This document shows, in pieces, positions 10,501 through 24,264 of a stretch of DNA of 64,000 nt (the stretch's first letter is position 1; each line of letters begins with the position of its first letter). A program made the translations under genes and the position numbers. Location: assembly GCA_036674765.1 (NCBI GenBank), contig JARVKI010000085.1, positions 1-64,000 on the forward strand, in the 5' to 3' direction. Source of the DNA: Seiridium cupressi (taxonomy: Eukaryota; Ascomycota; Sordariomycetes; Amphisphaeriales; Sporocadaceae). A model generated the notes under the pieces. That model did not search any database. It had not been told where the DNA came from and was given only the letters and a program-made list of their open reading frames with translations.

Positions 10501-13500
10501 AGGGTCTCGCCTGCGTAGGTTACTATCGAATTGAGCTCCGCGGAAGGCAAGACTTTTGGTGCCATCATTCTCATACTCGAGCCGAGCTAATATGTTACCC
10601 AAGCTTGCATTATCCCGAAGGCCATAATATGCATCCGGGTCATCGATGTTCTCGAATATGTCCAGCAAGACATCCGTGGATTCTTGAGCCCGGATGGCAG
10701 ATGCTCGACGAGATTGACGAGAGCCTTCTGTTGTGGATGACTCGATAAGAAGCAGCGCCGTCTTATGCATCCCGCACCGTGTAGCAGCAGCAGCAGCCAG
10801 GGATAGATCAACATCAAGCCACTGGGAGCGGTCGGCAATGGAGTGCTCTCCAGGCAATTTCTGAGCCCTTAGATAGAGAATCGTGTTAACGAGAAGGCGG
10901 AGTCGATCCTTGACGTTTGTTGCTGGAAGCTTGAGCCAAGACTTGAGGGCTGTTGAGATGTTCCTCTTTGCAGTCTGCTGCTTGTCACGCTCGGATAGAA
11001 GCACCAAATGGATGATAAATGGGAACGCATCTTGTGCAAAATCCTTGACGTGGAACAAAACTTGGGGGAGAGCAGCAAGAACAAGATTGTTCGTCACAGA
11101 CTGGGTGAGATGAATCAGAAGCTGCTGAGCCCATAATGGATCCTCGATCCCGTCTGCTACGAACGCGGTGCTGTCAGAGATGGGATCAACCTTTAGCTCG
11201 TCTGAGGGTGGTGTCCGATACTTGTCCCAATTCGATGTGAATAGCAGTGGCTCAGACATAACTTTTCGGCAAGCTTCCAAAATAGCATTATCTTCTTGGC
11301 CAATCGCTTCCGAAAGGATGCTTCGTAGTGCTGCTTCAGCCAACCCCGCCGTGAAACAGTTCGCCCCAGAGGTCAACGATTGGAGCAAGGAAAATAACCC
11401 TTGCTCAGAGGTGGAACTACGAGAGGACCCTCGTAGATATCCTGATAAATCCGACTCTTGAAGCAAGCTCCGGTCGATATGGCCAGATGCGGCAAAACTC
11501 CTCCCAATCACGCGGCCTGCCCATATTCGGTAATGTTGGTCATATTTACTGCCTGGCTGAGATTGTGACGACTTCCAAACGGCAGTTGCCAATTCTATCG
11601 CCTCGATGTCGGTACTCACAGCATCCTGATGAGAGAGTGCAGGTATCCGAAAATCTTTAGATAGAATCCTCAGAGCTGAATCGCGGGAAGGTCCGTTCAA
11701 AAGCCCATTATCACTGCTCTCATCCCGCAGAATCTCGAGCAGCAAATTACTTTCATGTGTACCCCGCTCAGCGTTACCCGAGGACCGCACATTGGCGGCA
11801 GATTGTGTGATGGACCTGAAAGAGGCCACCTGTTGCTCATTACGTAGAAGTGGAGACTGGTATTCCTCCAAGTACTGACTCAGCCATTTATGAAACTTCT
11901 GCGCCTTGCTCATGGTCGCTTTGAATTGACTCTCTTGGGTGGTGCTCGCTTGGCTTGACTCCAGAAACACGCGCAGGGAGGCCAGGGTTGACAGGGCATA
12001 CCCAGCCACAAACGAGGGCGCGCGGCTCAATGCTGGAGAGCCACGTGTTAACAGGTATTGACTAATACCGAGCGCGTCGTCGGCACTTTCGAGATCTGTC
12101 AAATAGGGTTGTATGGAGTGCAGGAGCATCTCGAGAGGGTACGATTCATACGCAAGTGACCCCACTAGGCATATCAATACCCGAACTTTGCGGATGACGG
12201 AACAGGCATGTAGCGGTCCTAAGGCTGGCTGTATCGTATTGAATAACCTCCTGGCAATTGCGACTACGAGAGCAGGTGTAAAAAGATCCTTCATTTCGTA
12301 CTCGGTCCGACGACACAGCAGTGAGATCTCGCGTGTCAGGTACTTGGCCCTGAAGTGAGGTTGTTGGTTACATGATAATTCCACACCAGAATGACCGAGA
12401 TTCTTGATTTCCTCCATGGTATTAGCCGCTGCGATAAAGTCTTCGTCTTTGGCCCACGACTTCTCAATTGGATCCTCTTGATCGATCAAGCCGAAGAAGG
12501 TACCGACAATGTCAGCAAACTCAATGTAGACATGATCGAGAAACTTATGGCTGCCCATCAATTTCCTGATGCGACTCTCTCCCTTGGTGTGTTGTTCCGT
12601 GTTTGGCATGCTGATGTCATAGGCCATGCTGTAGGCTAGTAATTTGGAAAAGCAGCTTTCAACAAGCTCTACGGGCTCAAGGCCAAGTAGAGTGGCAAAG
12701 CTTGCGAAGTCTGTGTCGTGCCCGCGCATCATCATGATGGCGGCAGCTTCAGGTTGAGCCCGTTTCAAAAGATCCACCAGTTTCGGGAAGCCGAAAATCC
12801 CGAAAGGAATATTCTCAATGCTGTCCGTGTTTAACCACGTGTAGAGGAGTTGTGGCGCAAACAAGTCGAAGAGTGACTGTGCGTTTTCCAGCTTGAGACT
12901 GGCTGCGACCGCCTTTAAGCAATAGGTAGCATGCTTTGTGGACTCGTGAAGGAACCCCGGTGTTTCAAATATGTGATATACGCATCGACGTAAAAGAGTT
13001 GGCCACTTCTTAGCAAGCTGGCTGAGGACGTATAGCCTCAATGAGATACCTTCAGGCACTTCTGGGTCCAGCGGAAGGCGGTTGACAACATCAATGCAAT
13101 ACTGGTCGTGGGTCTTGAGAACAAACCGATGGAAAATCTGATGAAGGTTCTTCCCGACGAAAAATTTGATGGGAATGCTGCTGTGCTGTAGCATGTTGAA
13201 TAACGAGCTGATTGTTGTCGGTAGCCTGATGGATTCGGGAAAGTTCTCATCGATCTCGGTGAGCCGAAATAGAAGCCGAGCCAGGGCTATCTGAGTTCGT
13301 GGCGAAAGGAGATTGTTTGGGAGTGCTTTCTCGATGAAGAACTGGTAAAGTTGACACACGATGGTGTGTAGTTCAGTTCTTTCATCAGTCCAAATGCCGA
13401 TGAATCCTTCGATAATGTCAATGCAGGCATGCAGAGCAACTTCGCAGCTGGAAAAGTCGTTCGCGTTGATTAAGATTCCGAGTCGTTCCGTCACCCGTGT

Positions 13501-16500
13501 GGCATCATCCTGGCTAATGATGAAATCACCAGTGAACAACTCCTTGTTCAGGAGGCGGCAGGATAGGAACTCCTCATCGGACAGCGACAAGAGATCTGTG
13601 AGGAACGTAGAAGAGAGGAGTCCTATCTGTCCTGGATCTCGATTTATGGCGTTCAAAAAGTTCAATCTCTGGGTGGTGTCGTAATAGAAAGCCTCTGCGT
13701 CAAGTAACGGTGCATCCCGACGAGAGACGTCAAAGTTCTTGACTGTTGTGCTCGAATGACTCTCTTGTGACACAAATTCCTCGTCCAAATCCATCAGATC
13801 ATCACCTATACTCGATGAGTGTTGGGACTGCCTGTCGCGAAATAGTTCGGATAGATCTGAGAGGAATGTGAAGACCTGTGGATGGTCCTGGTAGAGGTCG
13901 CCTAACCCTTCCGTGCTACACGACGGCAGGTACGGGCGAACTGCCTTTAATACAGCCTCGACGAAGGACTGGCTTTCCGACGTAGACCAGACGACACTCA
14001 GGGCTTCCCTGATGATAAGGGCTAATGAGGCATCTAACTCTTGTGAATGTCTGGACTTTAAATCATTGAAATGGGCGAGGTTGAATGCTATGACAATAAG
14101 ACAATCGAGAAGACTTCGGAACTTGTCAACTGTGATTTGTGATGATCCATCGCTTCGTTTGGACCAGCTGTCGCACGAAGCTTGTAGTTCTTCAGCCTTG
14201 GGATGAAGAAGTTCGGCCACCAGTTTCCTAATGGCATGCGAGTCCGCAGTTTCGGCATTCTGCGAAACAGATTGAGAAGGCGATATGCATGGTTGATCCG
14301 AGTTTCCAGTGGTAGATTCGCTTTCCTCGAGTAGTAGCAAATAACGGACCATCTCGATTCGTTCCTGTAACATGCTCCAAGTCTCACCAATAGGACCCTT
14401 GATGCACTGAGGATGGCCTGACAAGATTAGGCCAGGCAATCCATAAGCAGCGCGGAACAGATTGGTTATTTCGAGTGGCGCTACATGCACAGAATAGGCG
14501 GAGATGAAGATGGGGTCAGCTACATGAGTTAGCATGCGAGATGGATGAGAGGTAGTGGGGGATGCTCACCTGGATCCCATCTGAGGAATAACCAACGTAT
14601 CACATGACTGCATGTGGCATGGCTGGCGCTTGGAAGCCTGTAATTTCTGAGCTGCAATAATCTAGTCATGAGGATAATCGACGAGTCCACGACTACAGAA
14701 GGTCCGCTCACGTCAGCGGCCGTGATAATGTTGTTGATGTCATCGGAGATTTCGTGATACGAAACAAGGTCATTCGACACAATCGCATTCAATAAAACAC
14801 TCGAGGCACGGCAGCTGGCTGAGATGCCCAAGTTCCGTGCTGCCATGTACCAAAGCTGTTTCCAGATGGGCGACAAAGTGTTATCTGCAGCAATACGCGC
14901 GGAGGCGAGACTAAATTCATGTGTTAGTAGAAATACACAACTCGATTGGCGACATACCTGGCACTGGCGATCGTGGCCCAAACGGAGAGTTTCGTGTTCT
15001 TGTGGCTGACAAGACTGGTGAGTGTTGACAATGTTTCAGTGACATCGTTTAGAGACATCTGAACATGTGAGATGAAGAACGGTATCAGCTGCAAGGCGGC
15101 CATTCGCAAGCTGTCCTGAGGCATTTGGAGTTTCTGGCGCAGTCTACTGGAATCGGTGGCAATCCTACGTCTCTTTCGCGGGTGCTCATCGTCTTCCCCA
15201 CTAGGGTCGTGTTTAGATCGCGACTTTTTCCAGAGCATGGCTTCGAGAAGACCCAGTATGTGAATAACAGCCCATCTCCTTTCCGCCTCTACGTTATAGG
15301 GGCGGAGAGCAAACAGCTGGACTGCGAATGCGTGAGGATGTCGTGGAATAGTCGAAAATGTCAGGTCGTCCTGTTGAAGTTGGCTACGCCCGTCGCGATG
15401 AGCATATTCATTCCAAAGCATATCACAAAGATCCTCCAATTCCCCATTAAAATCAACGTCTCCGAGCTGCACAAGATGCTCCACGTTGAGATGGATTTGA
15501 AACAGCAATTTCAGAGCTTCGACTTGGATACTATTGAGAAGCGCGTTCTCCTGAGATGTCGTCTTCGCTTGCCACCACAGTCGTATCAACGGGAGAACCT
15601 CGCCCACAAGCGCGTTGGTATGCCTGCTATCTTCCGTTTGAGTGGCCTGCACGACACAATTGAGAATGGAGAAGCCAAGCTGCGAAACGGATGAAAGGCC
15701 CAGGGAGCGTATTTTGATGCATTGCAGGGTAGTGTTTGTGATGCTCGTCGACCGCCTTAGAACGGGGGCATTTGGGGCAGACACAAGTAGATAAACACAT
15801 TCGAGAAGGTTTTGCAGGACGTTCTGATGGACACCCGGGCCTGCCCGCTGCGATGTGGACGTTGCTGTCGATCGCAGTGTCGATACAGCAAGCGAGAACG
15901 TCTGCGGTGTCCCCGGGGCAGGCGAGTCTCTAGAAAATGTCGCGCTTCCCCCATTGGATTCCAAATGCCAATCGACGATCTGGAGGATAAAGTCTGTGCA
16001 GTCGAGCCATGTATCCGCTTCATAAGTGGCTAAGGACTCGACCGCGGAAGGATGTTGAAGCAGAGCTAGAAGAGCTCTTATATACTCCAGGAGAAGCGGC
16101 GGGACATAACCTTCGTCGGCAGTCGGCAGAGTCTGAGTAATGTGGTCGACAACAGCCATTAATGTCTTGCGCTTGAGTTTGTTGCCGCCATGTTCAAGAA
16201 CAACCCGTAATGCCTCTCCACACTTGGAAAGCCTTGCCGCCGGTGGAGCATTGGATGATTTCTTGGGTTTGTAGTACGTGGCCTTGTCGGAAACGGCACA
16301 TCGAAAGAGTGCGTCTAAGGTCCTATGGTAATCTCTATCTTTGAGATTCAGACTGCCAAGCTGTGTCAGTATGCTCGTTGACGCATGTAGGTGTGATAAC
16401 GACGATCTTACGGTTCTGCAAGTTTTGTGTGCTTGCCAAAAAGATATATAAGATCTGCGATTAGTTAGACACGATCTCACCCCAAGAGTGGCAGACCTAA

Positions 16501-16678
16501 GAGCGTGTGGCACTCACTATCCAGTGCACTCAGGCGATCTTGTACACCGGCAGCCTCAATAGCATCTGCCGCGTCATGTCAGTATGAGTTTGATCGTGAT
16601 TTGCAACAACTACTGACCTAAGGCTTCCTTCAGTGTTTCTACTCGTGGCCTCCGCGAGGCTGTCGCTTTGGGCGACAT
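7530..16678 (-). CDS. TEL1: Tel1/ATM-family PI3K-related protein kinase
   Basis: Seven exons (16678-16618, 16565-16518, 16454-16412, 16352-14958, 14910-14570, 14519-10049, 9993-7530) sum to 8,823 nt, a continuous 2,940-codon frame. The N-terminal block LNLKDRDYHRTLDALF corresponds to the TAN-motif region. A long alpha-helical HEAT/FAT region follows. The kinase domain has KGGSDDLRQDAIMEQVF, the catalytic loop GLGDRHGHNILLD and the metal-binding HIDLG. The last residues, NLAVLYSGWAAYA, form the FATC tail. The length is normal for ascomycete Tel1. Tel1 senses DNA ends with the MRX/MRN complex, phosphorylates SQ/TQ sites and maintains telomeres in the nucleus. The last intron (10048-9994) has a GC donor (GCAAGT). 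It is divergent from NUP192, with 910 bp between the start codons. No lesion is seen. Confidence 0.95.
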
Positions 16679-17588
16679 GGCGTCAGGATGCGCTGCTGCT
16701 AAGCTTGTGCCGGAAACATGACAAGGGAAGAAGCGCGGGTGTTTCGCTTAGCTAGTGTCAGGGCGAAAACTAAGCTGCTCAACATGAGAGACATGACCGG
16801 ACATCCTAGGTGTAGTCCAATACTCTCGTGTCAAGATTTTATGGCATTAAGCCGAGGTTGGAGAGAGGCTGTCCACCAAAGGCCCTGGGAAGGTCGATTC
16901 CCCAAATCGCGTTGAAGTTGAGTGAGGCTGGACCAGGATGGGATATTTTCCAGAAATGACAGCACAGTCCGTTGTGCGTAAAAATGAACAGGGGAGAACT
17001 AATAACAGGTATCTTTGGATAGAGGATTAAAACGAGTGATCGCTTGCTTAATCTACAACAGTTTACATAATGCAGCGACCTGAGTACATGATATGCAACT
17101 GGACGACAACGGTGTCTCACATACATGTATCCATCAGTTGCAGCTGGCGCGGGTCGAGTTATTAGCAGCCTCGCGCCGGTAGCTCCCAAATGCGTGGTGG
17201 AATCCCTCACCGCCTACTCGAAGTAGCATATTGTTGACAGCCCCAGGCCTGCATTCCCCACTTAAAAGTGCCCAACTGCAGCTTCCTTAGCAGAGCTCCA
17301 TGGTGCATTCATTGTTGTACCTCCAACCCATCGGCTAAAAATTAGAGGCGCACAGCGACGAAGAGAAAGCCAAACACTCGCTGACGAGGCACGATCGCGA
17401 AAAGGAAACCGACAAGGGCAACGCAACATAAGGGGCATCCTCTCGATCCCCATCAAAAGTCGACAGAGTTCTCGTCGGATCCCCATTGCCCGAGAAACGA
17501 GCGCGCAGCCTGCTTGCGGCGCCCCGGCATTTGTGTCGTCAAACTACTTCCTCGACGCGCAACAATGCGATAGAACTGCGCAATAATA
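16679..17588. promoter_or_regulatory. Shared divergent promoter region of TEL1 and NUP192
   Basis: These 910 bp separate the two start codons, TEL1 leftwards and NUP192 rightwards. No gene is supported inside. The short open frames on both strands lack fungal coding features. The region must hold both 5-prime untranslated regions and both promoters. I see no clear TATA box. Confidence 0.6.
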
Positions 17589-20500
17589 ATGGCTGAAGCT
17601 GGTCCTGGCCTCCTTGAGGCCCTTCAGTCGCTCCACGGGGACTTGCTGTCCATAATCGACAGACCCAAAGATCAGCGCATCGACCTTCCCCAGGTCGTCG
17701 GTCCGGCATTGGATGCGCTCGGCGAGAAGATTGCTGCATTTCTGGATAAACCATCGAGGAACCAAAAGGGTCGAGATGCTGTTCTATCAGGTGGGTCAGC
17801 AATGGGGCGGTTGGCGCGGGCACTGAACTGACGAGACGATGTGCGCAGGCAAAATACAGATATCGGGGGAGGAATACCAGGTCACCAAGGAGTTCCAGGA
17901 AATGGCCCTGCAAGTCGCCGACGAGATCGATCTTGACGAGTTGGAAGCATCACGGCTAATACTTGAGACGGAGAATGATGAGCGTGTTCTGGGTCGCTCC
18001 AGACGCGAATGCGCCTTGATACGTTTCCACCAGCAGAGGAAGTACCTGCTCGACTGCATCAGACTTCTTCTCGAGTTATCTAAGATTGACGAGGTCCCAG
18101 AAGAGGTTGAGGACTGGCTAGGGGCTTATGTCGCCGAGCTGATACTCGGCAATGTTCCTTCGGCAAAGGCCCAAAAACTTGTCCCTAGATGCATGGCTGG
18201 TATGCGTGACATCCGGGCGTGGCAGCAACGCATTGCGGAACAGATTGCAAAAGCGAGCGTCCTCGGGCAATCTGATCTGGCAGAATTCAGAGAAACAATC
18301 GAGTTCTCCCGTGTTAGTCTCATTCAACAACATGAGCTCCTCTCTGTCATCCTATCCTATGCAGTCGACAAGCGTATCGCGACTGCACAAGATTTCGTCG
18401 ACTTTTTCGCCTTTTTGAAGAATGTGGACAGATACGATTACTCTACAGCGCACCTGTTTCCTGCTCTCGGTGCCTTCATCACTATTTTTGGTTCAACCGA
18501 GGGCAACGGGGACCTTGAGCAGGCCCGAAAACTAAACAGCATAGTTTGTAAGCAGTCGGACGAGGATACCCGCTTCGTGCCTTTCTTCCATGCGGCGGTC
18601 AAAGCCTGGTGGTTGGCAGAGTATAGCGGCTGGTATGTGGACGATGCTGCGGGCTCTTTACTGCAGGGCATCGATATAGATGCAGAGGATGCCCAAAGAG
18701 CAAAAATATTTACCGAGGCCTTGAAAGATGGGGCTTTCGATATGCTCATGGCCGTCGTGGCCGATGTCAAGACTTCCGAGTGGCAGGACTCTGCTCGTGC
18801 TGGAATCCGCCAATGGCTTCAGCGCAAGACCCCTGGCCTGCCTGCAGACACTGTCCCATTCTCGGAGTTCTTCCAAAAGGCACTTGCGAGTCAAATTGAA
18901 ATGTTTGTCGATGCCTTTGTCTCGAATTTGCCCGACATCCTTCGGAAATTACGGGTCGAGGAGGACGAGCAACGACAGATGAATCACGCACACGAGCAGG
19001 ACCTGGATCTGGAGAGATTCCTAATCATCATTGCGTTTTCATACGAAGGACGCCCAGAAGCAGCAGATGCCTTCTGGGGAGATCCCGACAGCCACCTTTT
19101 TGGCTTTCTGCAATGGGCGTCCAGAAGAGCTTCGACCCCTCTTGTCAGTGCCTTCTGTGAGATGCTGCAATCCCTGTCCGAGGATGCTGAGTCGGCGACA
19201 TCGGCCCACGAATTCCTGCTGGATGACGGCTTTCACGCCTCTGGAAAAATGAGGAAGACGCTGTCGCTCACCTGGCCTCAGATTTTCAAGGAACTGGAGT
19301 ACTTCACCAAAAAGATCCGTGAAAAGCCCAATGTGCAAGCGCAACCTCAAGGCTTCAAAGCGGGCAGGTTCAACCACGAGCAAGCTGAGACTGAACCAGA
19401 ATCAGCAATGATGCTCGAATGCTACCTTCGTCTCATTGCCAAACTCGCCTCAAACAGCGATGTGGCGCGGCTGTTCCTTCTTGAACATCAAAAGCCGCAT
19501 CTACTAGATCTTGTTTTTGCACTGATTAGCAGTCATATCCCGCAACGTCTTAGAGCATGCGCATTCAACGCTGTCCGGGCGCTTCTTGCACGGAAAACTC
19601 TCGATCAGAGTATGGACATTTGGGCAGAACTTGACGCCTGTCTCAGTGGAGCCTTCATCTCACCTAGTGTCAGCAAGGCTGCATCAACCCCCCAGACGCC
19701 TTCTCTAATTATGGAATCTCTATTTGAAGAGATGAGCCGACGTCACGAAGAAGTGGGCGCTTTCGTGCAGCTATTGTCTGCTCTTTCATGCCTACCTGAG
19801 GGATACGAGCTGTTGAATGACACCCTTCCGTTCTCTGAAAGCCTTGGGGTTGCAACCAGAGTGCGCCCTGGCATCGAGCCGTATGTCGATTTTGCTTTAG
19901 GTCATGTCTTTGGCATAAGATCCCAGGATTCCTCAGATATCGGCCAACAACGTATTCTACGTTATACATGCCTTGAGTTTGCGCTTACATGCCTCTCGAC
20001 CTTCAACGAAGACTTGATTGTCTTCGCCAATGAGACTAATATCCCGGTTGACTCCGCCATAGCACCCAAAGACCTGGCGACTTACGTCACACTTCACCCG
20101 TTTGCACGCATCATGGAATGGATGTACGATGCAAACTTCATCAAGGCCCTTCTCAGCACCATTCACCAGGAACCAACCGAAGTTGGCAGTGCAGCTCCAG
20201 ACTCGCCCCTGATACTCAGCATTCTCCGTGCCGTGGAATTGGTTACGAAGGTGCTTGAATTGCAACCTACCTATCTTGACCTTGTGCGGCCGTTATTCAA
20301 GTCTCAGGCACGAGCTCAAAGCCGTTCCATCTTTACTCCTGCCTCTAACTGTGCATTTGGGAGTATAGAGGATGGGCTCATGACAAGCTTGAACATCATA
20401 TCCGACCTTGGAAGCTACTGTGGTATTGGGCATGCCGACCTTACCCTGGCGAGTTTGAAACTGCTCGAGAAGATTTCCACTTCTTCCAGAATAATCTCTG

Positions 20501-22825
20501 CCTGGCAGCATGGCTCTAACAGACCTTCGCGCCGTAACAAGGCCATCGTGGCCCTTGAGGATAATGGGTACTCTGAGTCTATAGCTGGTTCCTTCATCGC
20601 GGAAATGGGGACTCCGCTCGACATGTACAGACAAGCCGAGTCGACGAGTTATCAAACCAAGATATACATCTTGGATTTCTTGTATGCATGCATTCGAGCA
20701 AATCCAGACCAACCGACAGTCGCTCATCTGCTCCTGGGCTTTCAATGCGGAGTCGGTACACTTGACATTGCTCCTGGGGGCCCCTTCGCGCAGGGTACTG
20801 CTCTGTTCCATTCGATCTTGGGCATTCCTGTGGAACTTCCGATCACAGACGACCAAGGGTCTGTACGAACTTGGCTCATCGATCTGAAGTACAAGGCTAT
20901 GCGTATATTCCAGGCTCTGTGGAGTTCTCGCCTATCATCACATATCGTACTTGAGCAGCTCAGAGAGAACGATTTCTTGTTTCACGCTCTTTTGCAAGGC
21001 CTGGTAGTGCAGCCAAGTTCGTTATGGGACGGACTAGAGCCTGCAGGTCCAGATTTTCTTATCGCGCCTGCTGCACATGGCTACGTGGATTACCTCTCGA
21101 TAAGAGCAATGGCCTTGGAGTACATCACTCATGAGGTCTGTAGTGTCTCTCAAAGTCAGCTGCCAGCATTGAAGCGCCGGATTTTCGACGCGCTGAGCGG
21201 CCAAATTCCCGTGGACGGTGGCGATGCCATTCAAGTCCCTTCGATTTTCGAGTTTCACGATTTCCTGCCCCAAGAAACCCAATTTGTGACAGATCCGCCA
21301 GAGCTCAAGGCGTACCGAGACCTTGATATCAGGGTGTGTCTTGAGGATGACGACGGGGATTCGCTGTACAATTTGGTCAAGGTCAAAGAAATCATTTTAT
21401 TGAAACGCAATGCGACACGACTATCTGGGCAAATTGTTCCACAACAAGACCTGGCCCCCATCGAGGTGGAAGAAGAGCAGATCCAGTTATATGCAGGATA
21501 CCTGAATCGTTTCAAGCAGGTCAATACTCGCAATCATAAAGTCTTGAAAGCCTGGACAAAAATGCTCATGGTCATGACGGAATCGAACGACTTCAAGGGT
21601 ACCAATCGGGTGTCGTTCATTTTACAAGTTCTCCAGGCCATCTTACCAAGTCTCGAACTTTATGGGTCGGAAAACGCAACCGCCGCTTTTGAACTGGTCA
21701 AACTGGCAAAGGTGCTCATCTTCAATCTCGACTTTAGCTTGATGTCAGGTGGAGACAAGCAGAGTCGGGCCATCGGCAGTCTAGTAAGCGACAAGCTCTT
21801 CCAGCTCTTCCAGATATGTCTGAATGCCGTTGCAAAGTGGTCCGGAACCCCTGAGCTGCGGACACACTACTACAGCATATGCTACCGGTACATCACTGCG
21901 CTCGTCGACCACGGGTCCGGCCTCCTGTCGGGACGCCAAAAGACTGCCAAGACGATCCAGGTATTCGGCGAAAGGCTCATGAATGTCATTTGCGACGACG
22001 CCTATGGTGGCGACCCTGCTTGTCAAACAGCCGCACTGATCCTGCTGGGCACGCTTGTCAACCTAGGCAGGCAGGAGAGTGACAACTATGTTGTGGATAT
22101 GCTTAATCGTCTCAACTTCATCGGCATCCTTGTGGATTCACTGCGCAGCTTGATGGAGGATTGGATTTTCGTCAATGCAAGTGGTAGGTTAATGCGTCCA
22201 GGAAAGCCTCTCGGTGCCGCAAACTAACGAGTGCTAGGGAACCCTGATATATTGCACTATCAGAATGCCAAGCTGGCATTGCTTCTGCAGCTATGTCAGA
22301 CGCGCGACGGTGCTAAAAATGTGCTGCATGCGAATCTGTTCCGCTCTTTGGAGACGTCAGGCCTCTTTGCGGCGGATCCAGAGCTGCAAGTCAATTCGTC
22401 AGATTTCAAGGCGTTGGAGAACCATTACGCCCTGCTCGTAAAGGTGTCTCGCATCATTGGAGCGGCCATTGTCAGCCGCGGGTCCCACAATGTCGCGCAA
22501 GGCAGACGGTTCCTGACCGAGCATAGGATGCTGCTTATGCATGTTCTCAAGCGGTCCGCTGGGATCGGGGCCAGCGGTGGTAAAATGGAGGCAGTGCTAG
22601 ACGAGAGGATACAGGACCTGGCCGAGGCGTTCATGGTGATCATCATGGCTACTGAGTTCCTCGAGGTAAGTTCATATAATTGTCCCACCCGTCAGCCGCA
22701 CCTGCGCGACCTGCAGACCCGAGCCTGGAATTCCGCCCAAGCTGACAGCTAACGCTGCCCCACAGTTCGAGAGCGAGACGTATCAGCCACCTGAAGCCAA
22801 GAACACAACTGTGCTCTTCCATTAG
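17589..22825 (+). CDS. NUP192: Nuclear pore inner-ring scaffold nucleoporin Nup192 (Nup205 family)
   Basis: Four exons (17589-17790, 17849-22183, 22238-22665, 22766-22825) add to 5,025 nt, or 1,674 codons, the expected size for Nup192. The sequence is a long helical solenoid with no transmembrane segment or catalytic motif. It has the family's N-terminal pattern (LLEALQSLHGDLLSII) and the central FHAAVKAWWLAEYSGWY block, which I recognise from Nup192/Nup205. The protein is a structural inner-ring subunit of the nuclear pore complex, partnering Nic96, Nup53-type linkers and Nup188-like solenoids. All introns are phase-consistent with standard GT-AG sites, and the last exon codes for only 19 residues. 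Its neighbour TEL1 is transcribed divergently. No defects are seen. Confidence 0.93.
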
Positions 22826-24264
22826 TGCGGACCTGGGATTGTCATCTGCCATTCCACGCCGCGTGCCAGTGTTCATCGTGTTACATTCCGGCAGCGACAG
22901 GTAGAGAGGCGGGTATAGAAAAGCTCGTGTGTTTTTGTTGCATGATGTGGCTGGGAGGCGTTTGAAGGGCGGCCTTGGGAGTAGTGGGACCAATTAGCAT
23001 ATCACGAAGTGTTTGTTCCACTGCAGATAGGTCAAGTTAAGACAAACAAAAAATAGTCAGGATGGTCATGATGCAACTGATAGAGGTTTTTCGCCCATTC
23101 TCCATTCTCTTATCCCGCCCAGGCGCAATACCTAATGGTATCGCCCACTAGACTGACTGGTGATGAAAATTCGGCCCGTAAGATCGAGGAAGGATACGAA
23201 AGCAAGGGTCCTCCCAAAGGTCTTGTCCTGATATGCGAAGCCACAGCCATTGGTTGCACAAACGGATATTGTCAAGCGGAACATGGGTGGCCAGCTCTGG
23301 GCTCTGCCTTGGCACCTTGGCGGACGGACCAGCTAGCCAGCTACGGCGCTGGTGGCGCAGCTGGGCGAGCAGCGCACCCTTGCTGGATGGAGAAGCTGGC
23401 AACGGGCGCGACTCGCCATCTGGGTCCCGTTCTTCTCCAGGCGGACGGCGTTCGTTTCTTTTCTGCTGACTGCTGAGTCCCGTGCGGTTGGCGGCTGTTC
23501 GCGGGGTATACCTACCGAGTATGGCACCGAAAAACCAAAGCCAGGAAGCGAGTGGTGGAAAGCTTATGGTCCATCACTAAGCCCGACTCGAATACCGACG
23601 CGGATCAAACGTTGCAAGTGCGCGATACTAGAGGCTTGGTATTACATACCGGCAGCACAAATGGGCGGTCCATGGCTGCGAAACCCTGTTATGACTGTGA
23701 ATTGGTCAGAAGTGTCGCGTGCGCATGTTCGAATGCTCAATACAAGTGACACATGGGGAAAGATAAGACTGCTTGCAGCTTGTGAGCATCTCGGTCAAGC
23801 CGCAAGGGTAGGTCGAGTCTTGGCGACGCATCTCCATTCCCATCTCCCAAGAACCAAGGCCATGGGCCGGGATGAGTGACTCCAATAAATTCCCTTATTA
23901 GAGCGAGCTTGCTCGCACTGCATACAGGAGCGGTTGTCGTCGGTGTCGTACGTTGCTGTTCCCAATCTCGAGTTCTTGTGTCTCGCGGATCCGTGCCGCC
24001 CTCAATTCACTACCGAGGCTTGGTGAACCGAAGCTTGTGCAGCCCTCTGGTCTTCAGCTCAAGGCATCAAGCGCACAATTGTCCCACTCGTACCAGAGCT
24101 GTTTTTTGGCAGAAGAAAAAAATTCGTCGGTCGTCAAAACATTGAAATACTACAGCGGCCTCCCGCATCGCGACACCCGAACCTCCCAAGAGCTCCAACC
24201 CACTTCGACACACTCCCAACGACCGCAGGCGCAACACGCGCAACACTGCAACAAGCAGCTTACG
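22826..24264. other. Intergenic region and permease 5-prime flank
   Basis: No gene is supported between the NUP192 stop and the permease start. A frame at 23352-23879 is open for 175 codons but has no homology signal that I recognise and no start context. The last 250 bp are CA/CT-rich, as in fungal 5-prime untranslated regions. Confidence 0.5.

Noticed and set aside
10374..14206. Many plus-strand open frames opposite TEL1
   Set aside because: They are antisense shadows of the TEL1 coding sequence.
18118..21533. Minus-strand open frames opposite NUP192
   Set aside because: They are antisense shadows with no recognisable product.
23352..23879. 175-codon plus-strand open frame
   Set aside because: No motif, biased composition from overlapping short frames, and no start or splice context.
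23953..24264. Longer N-terminus for the amino-acid permease
   Set aside because: The family N-terminus starts at 24265, and the upstream sequence is CA-rich leader.
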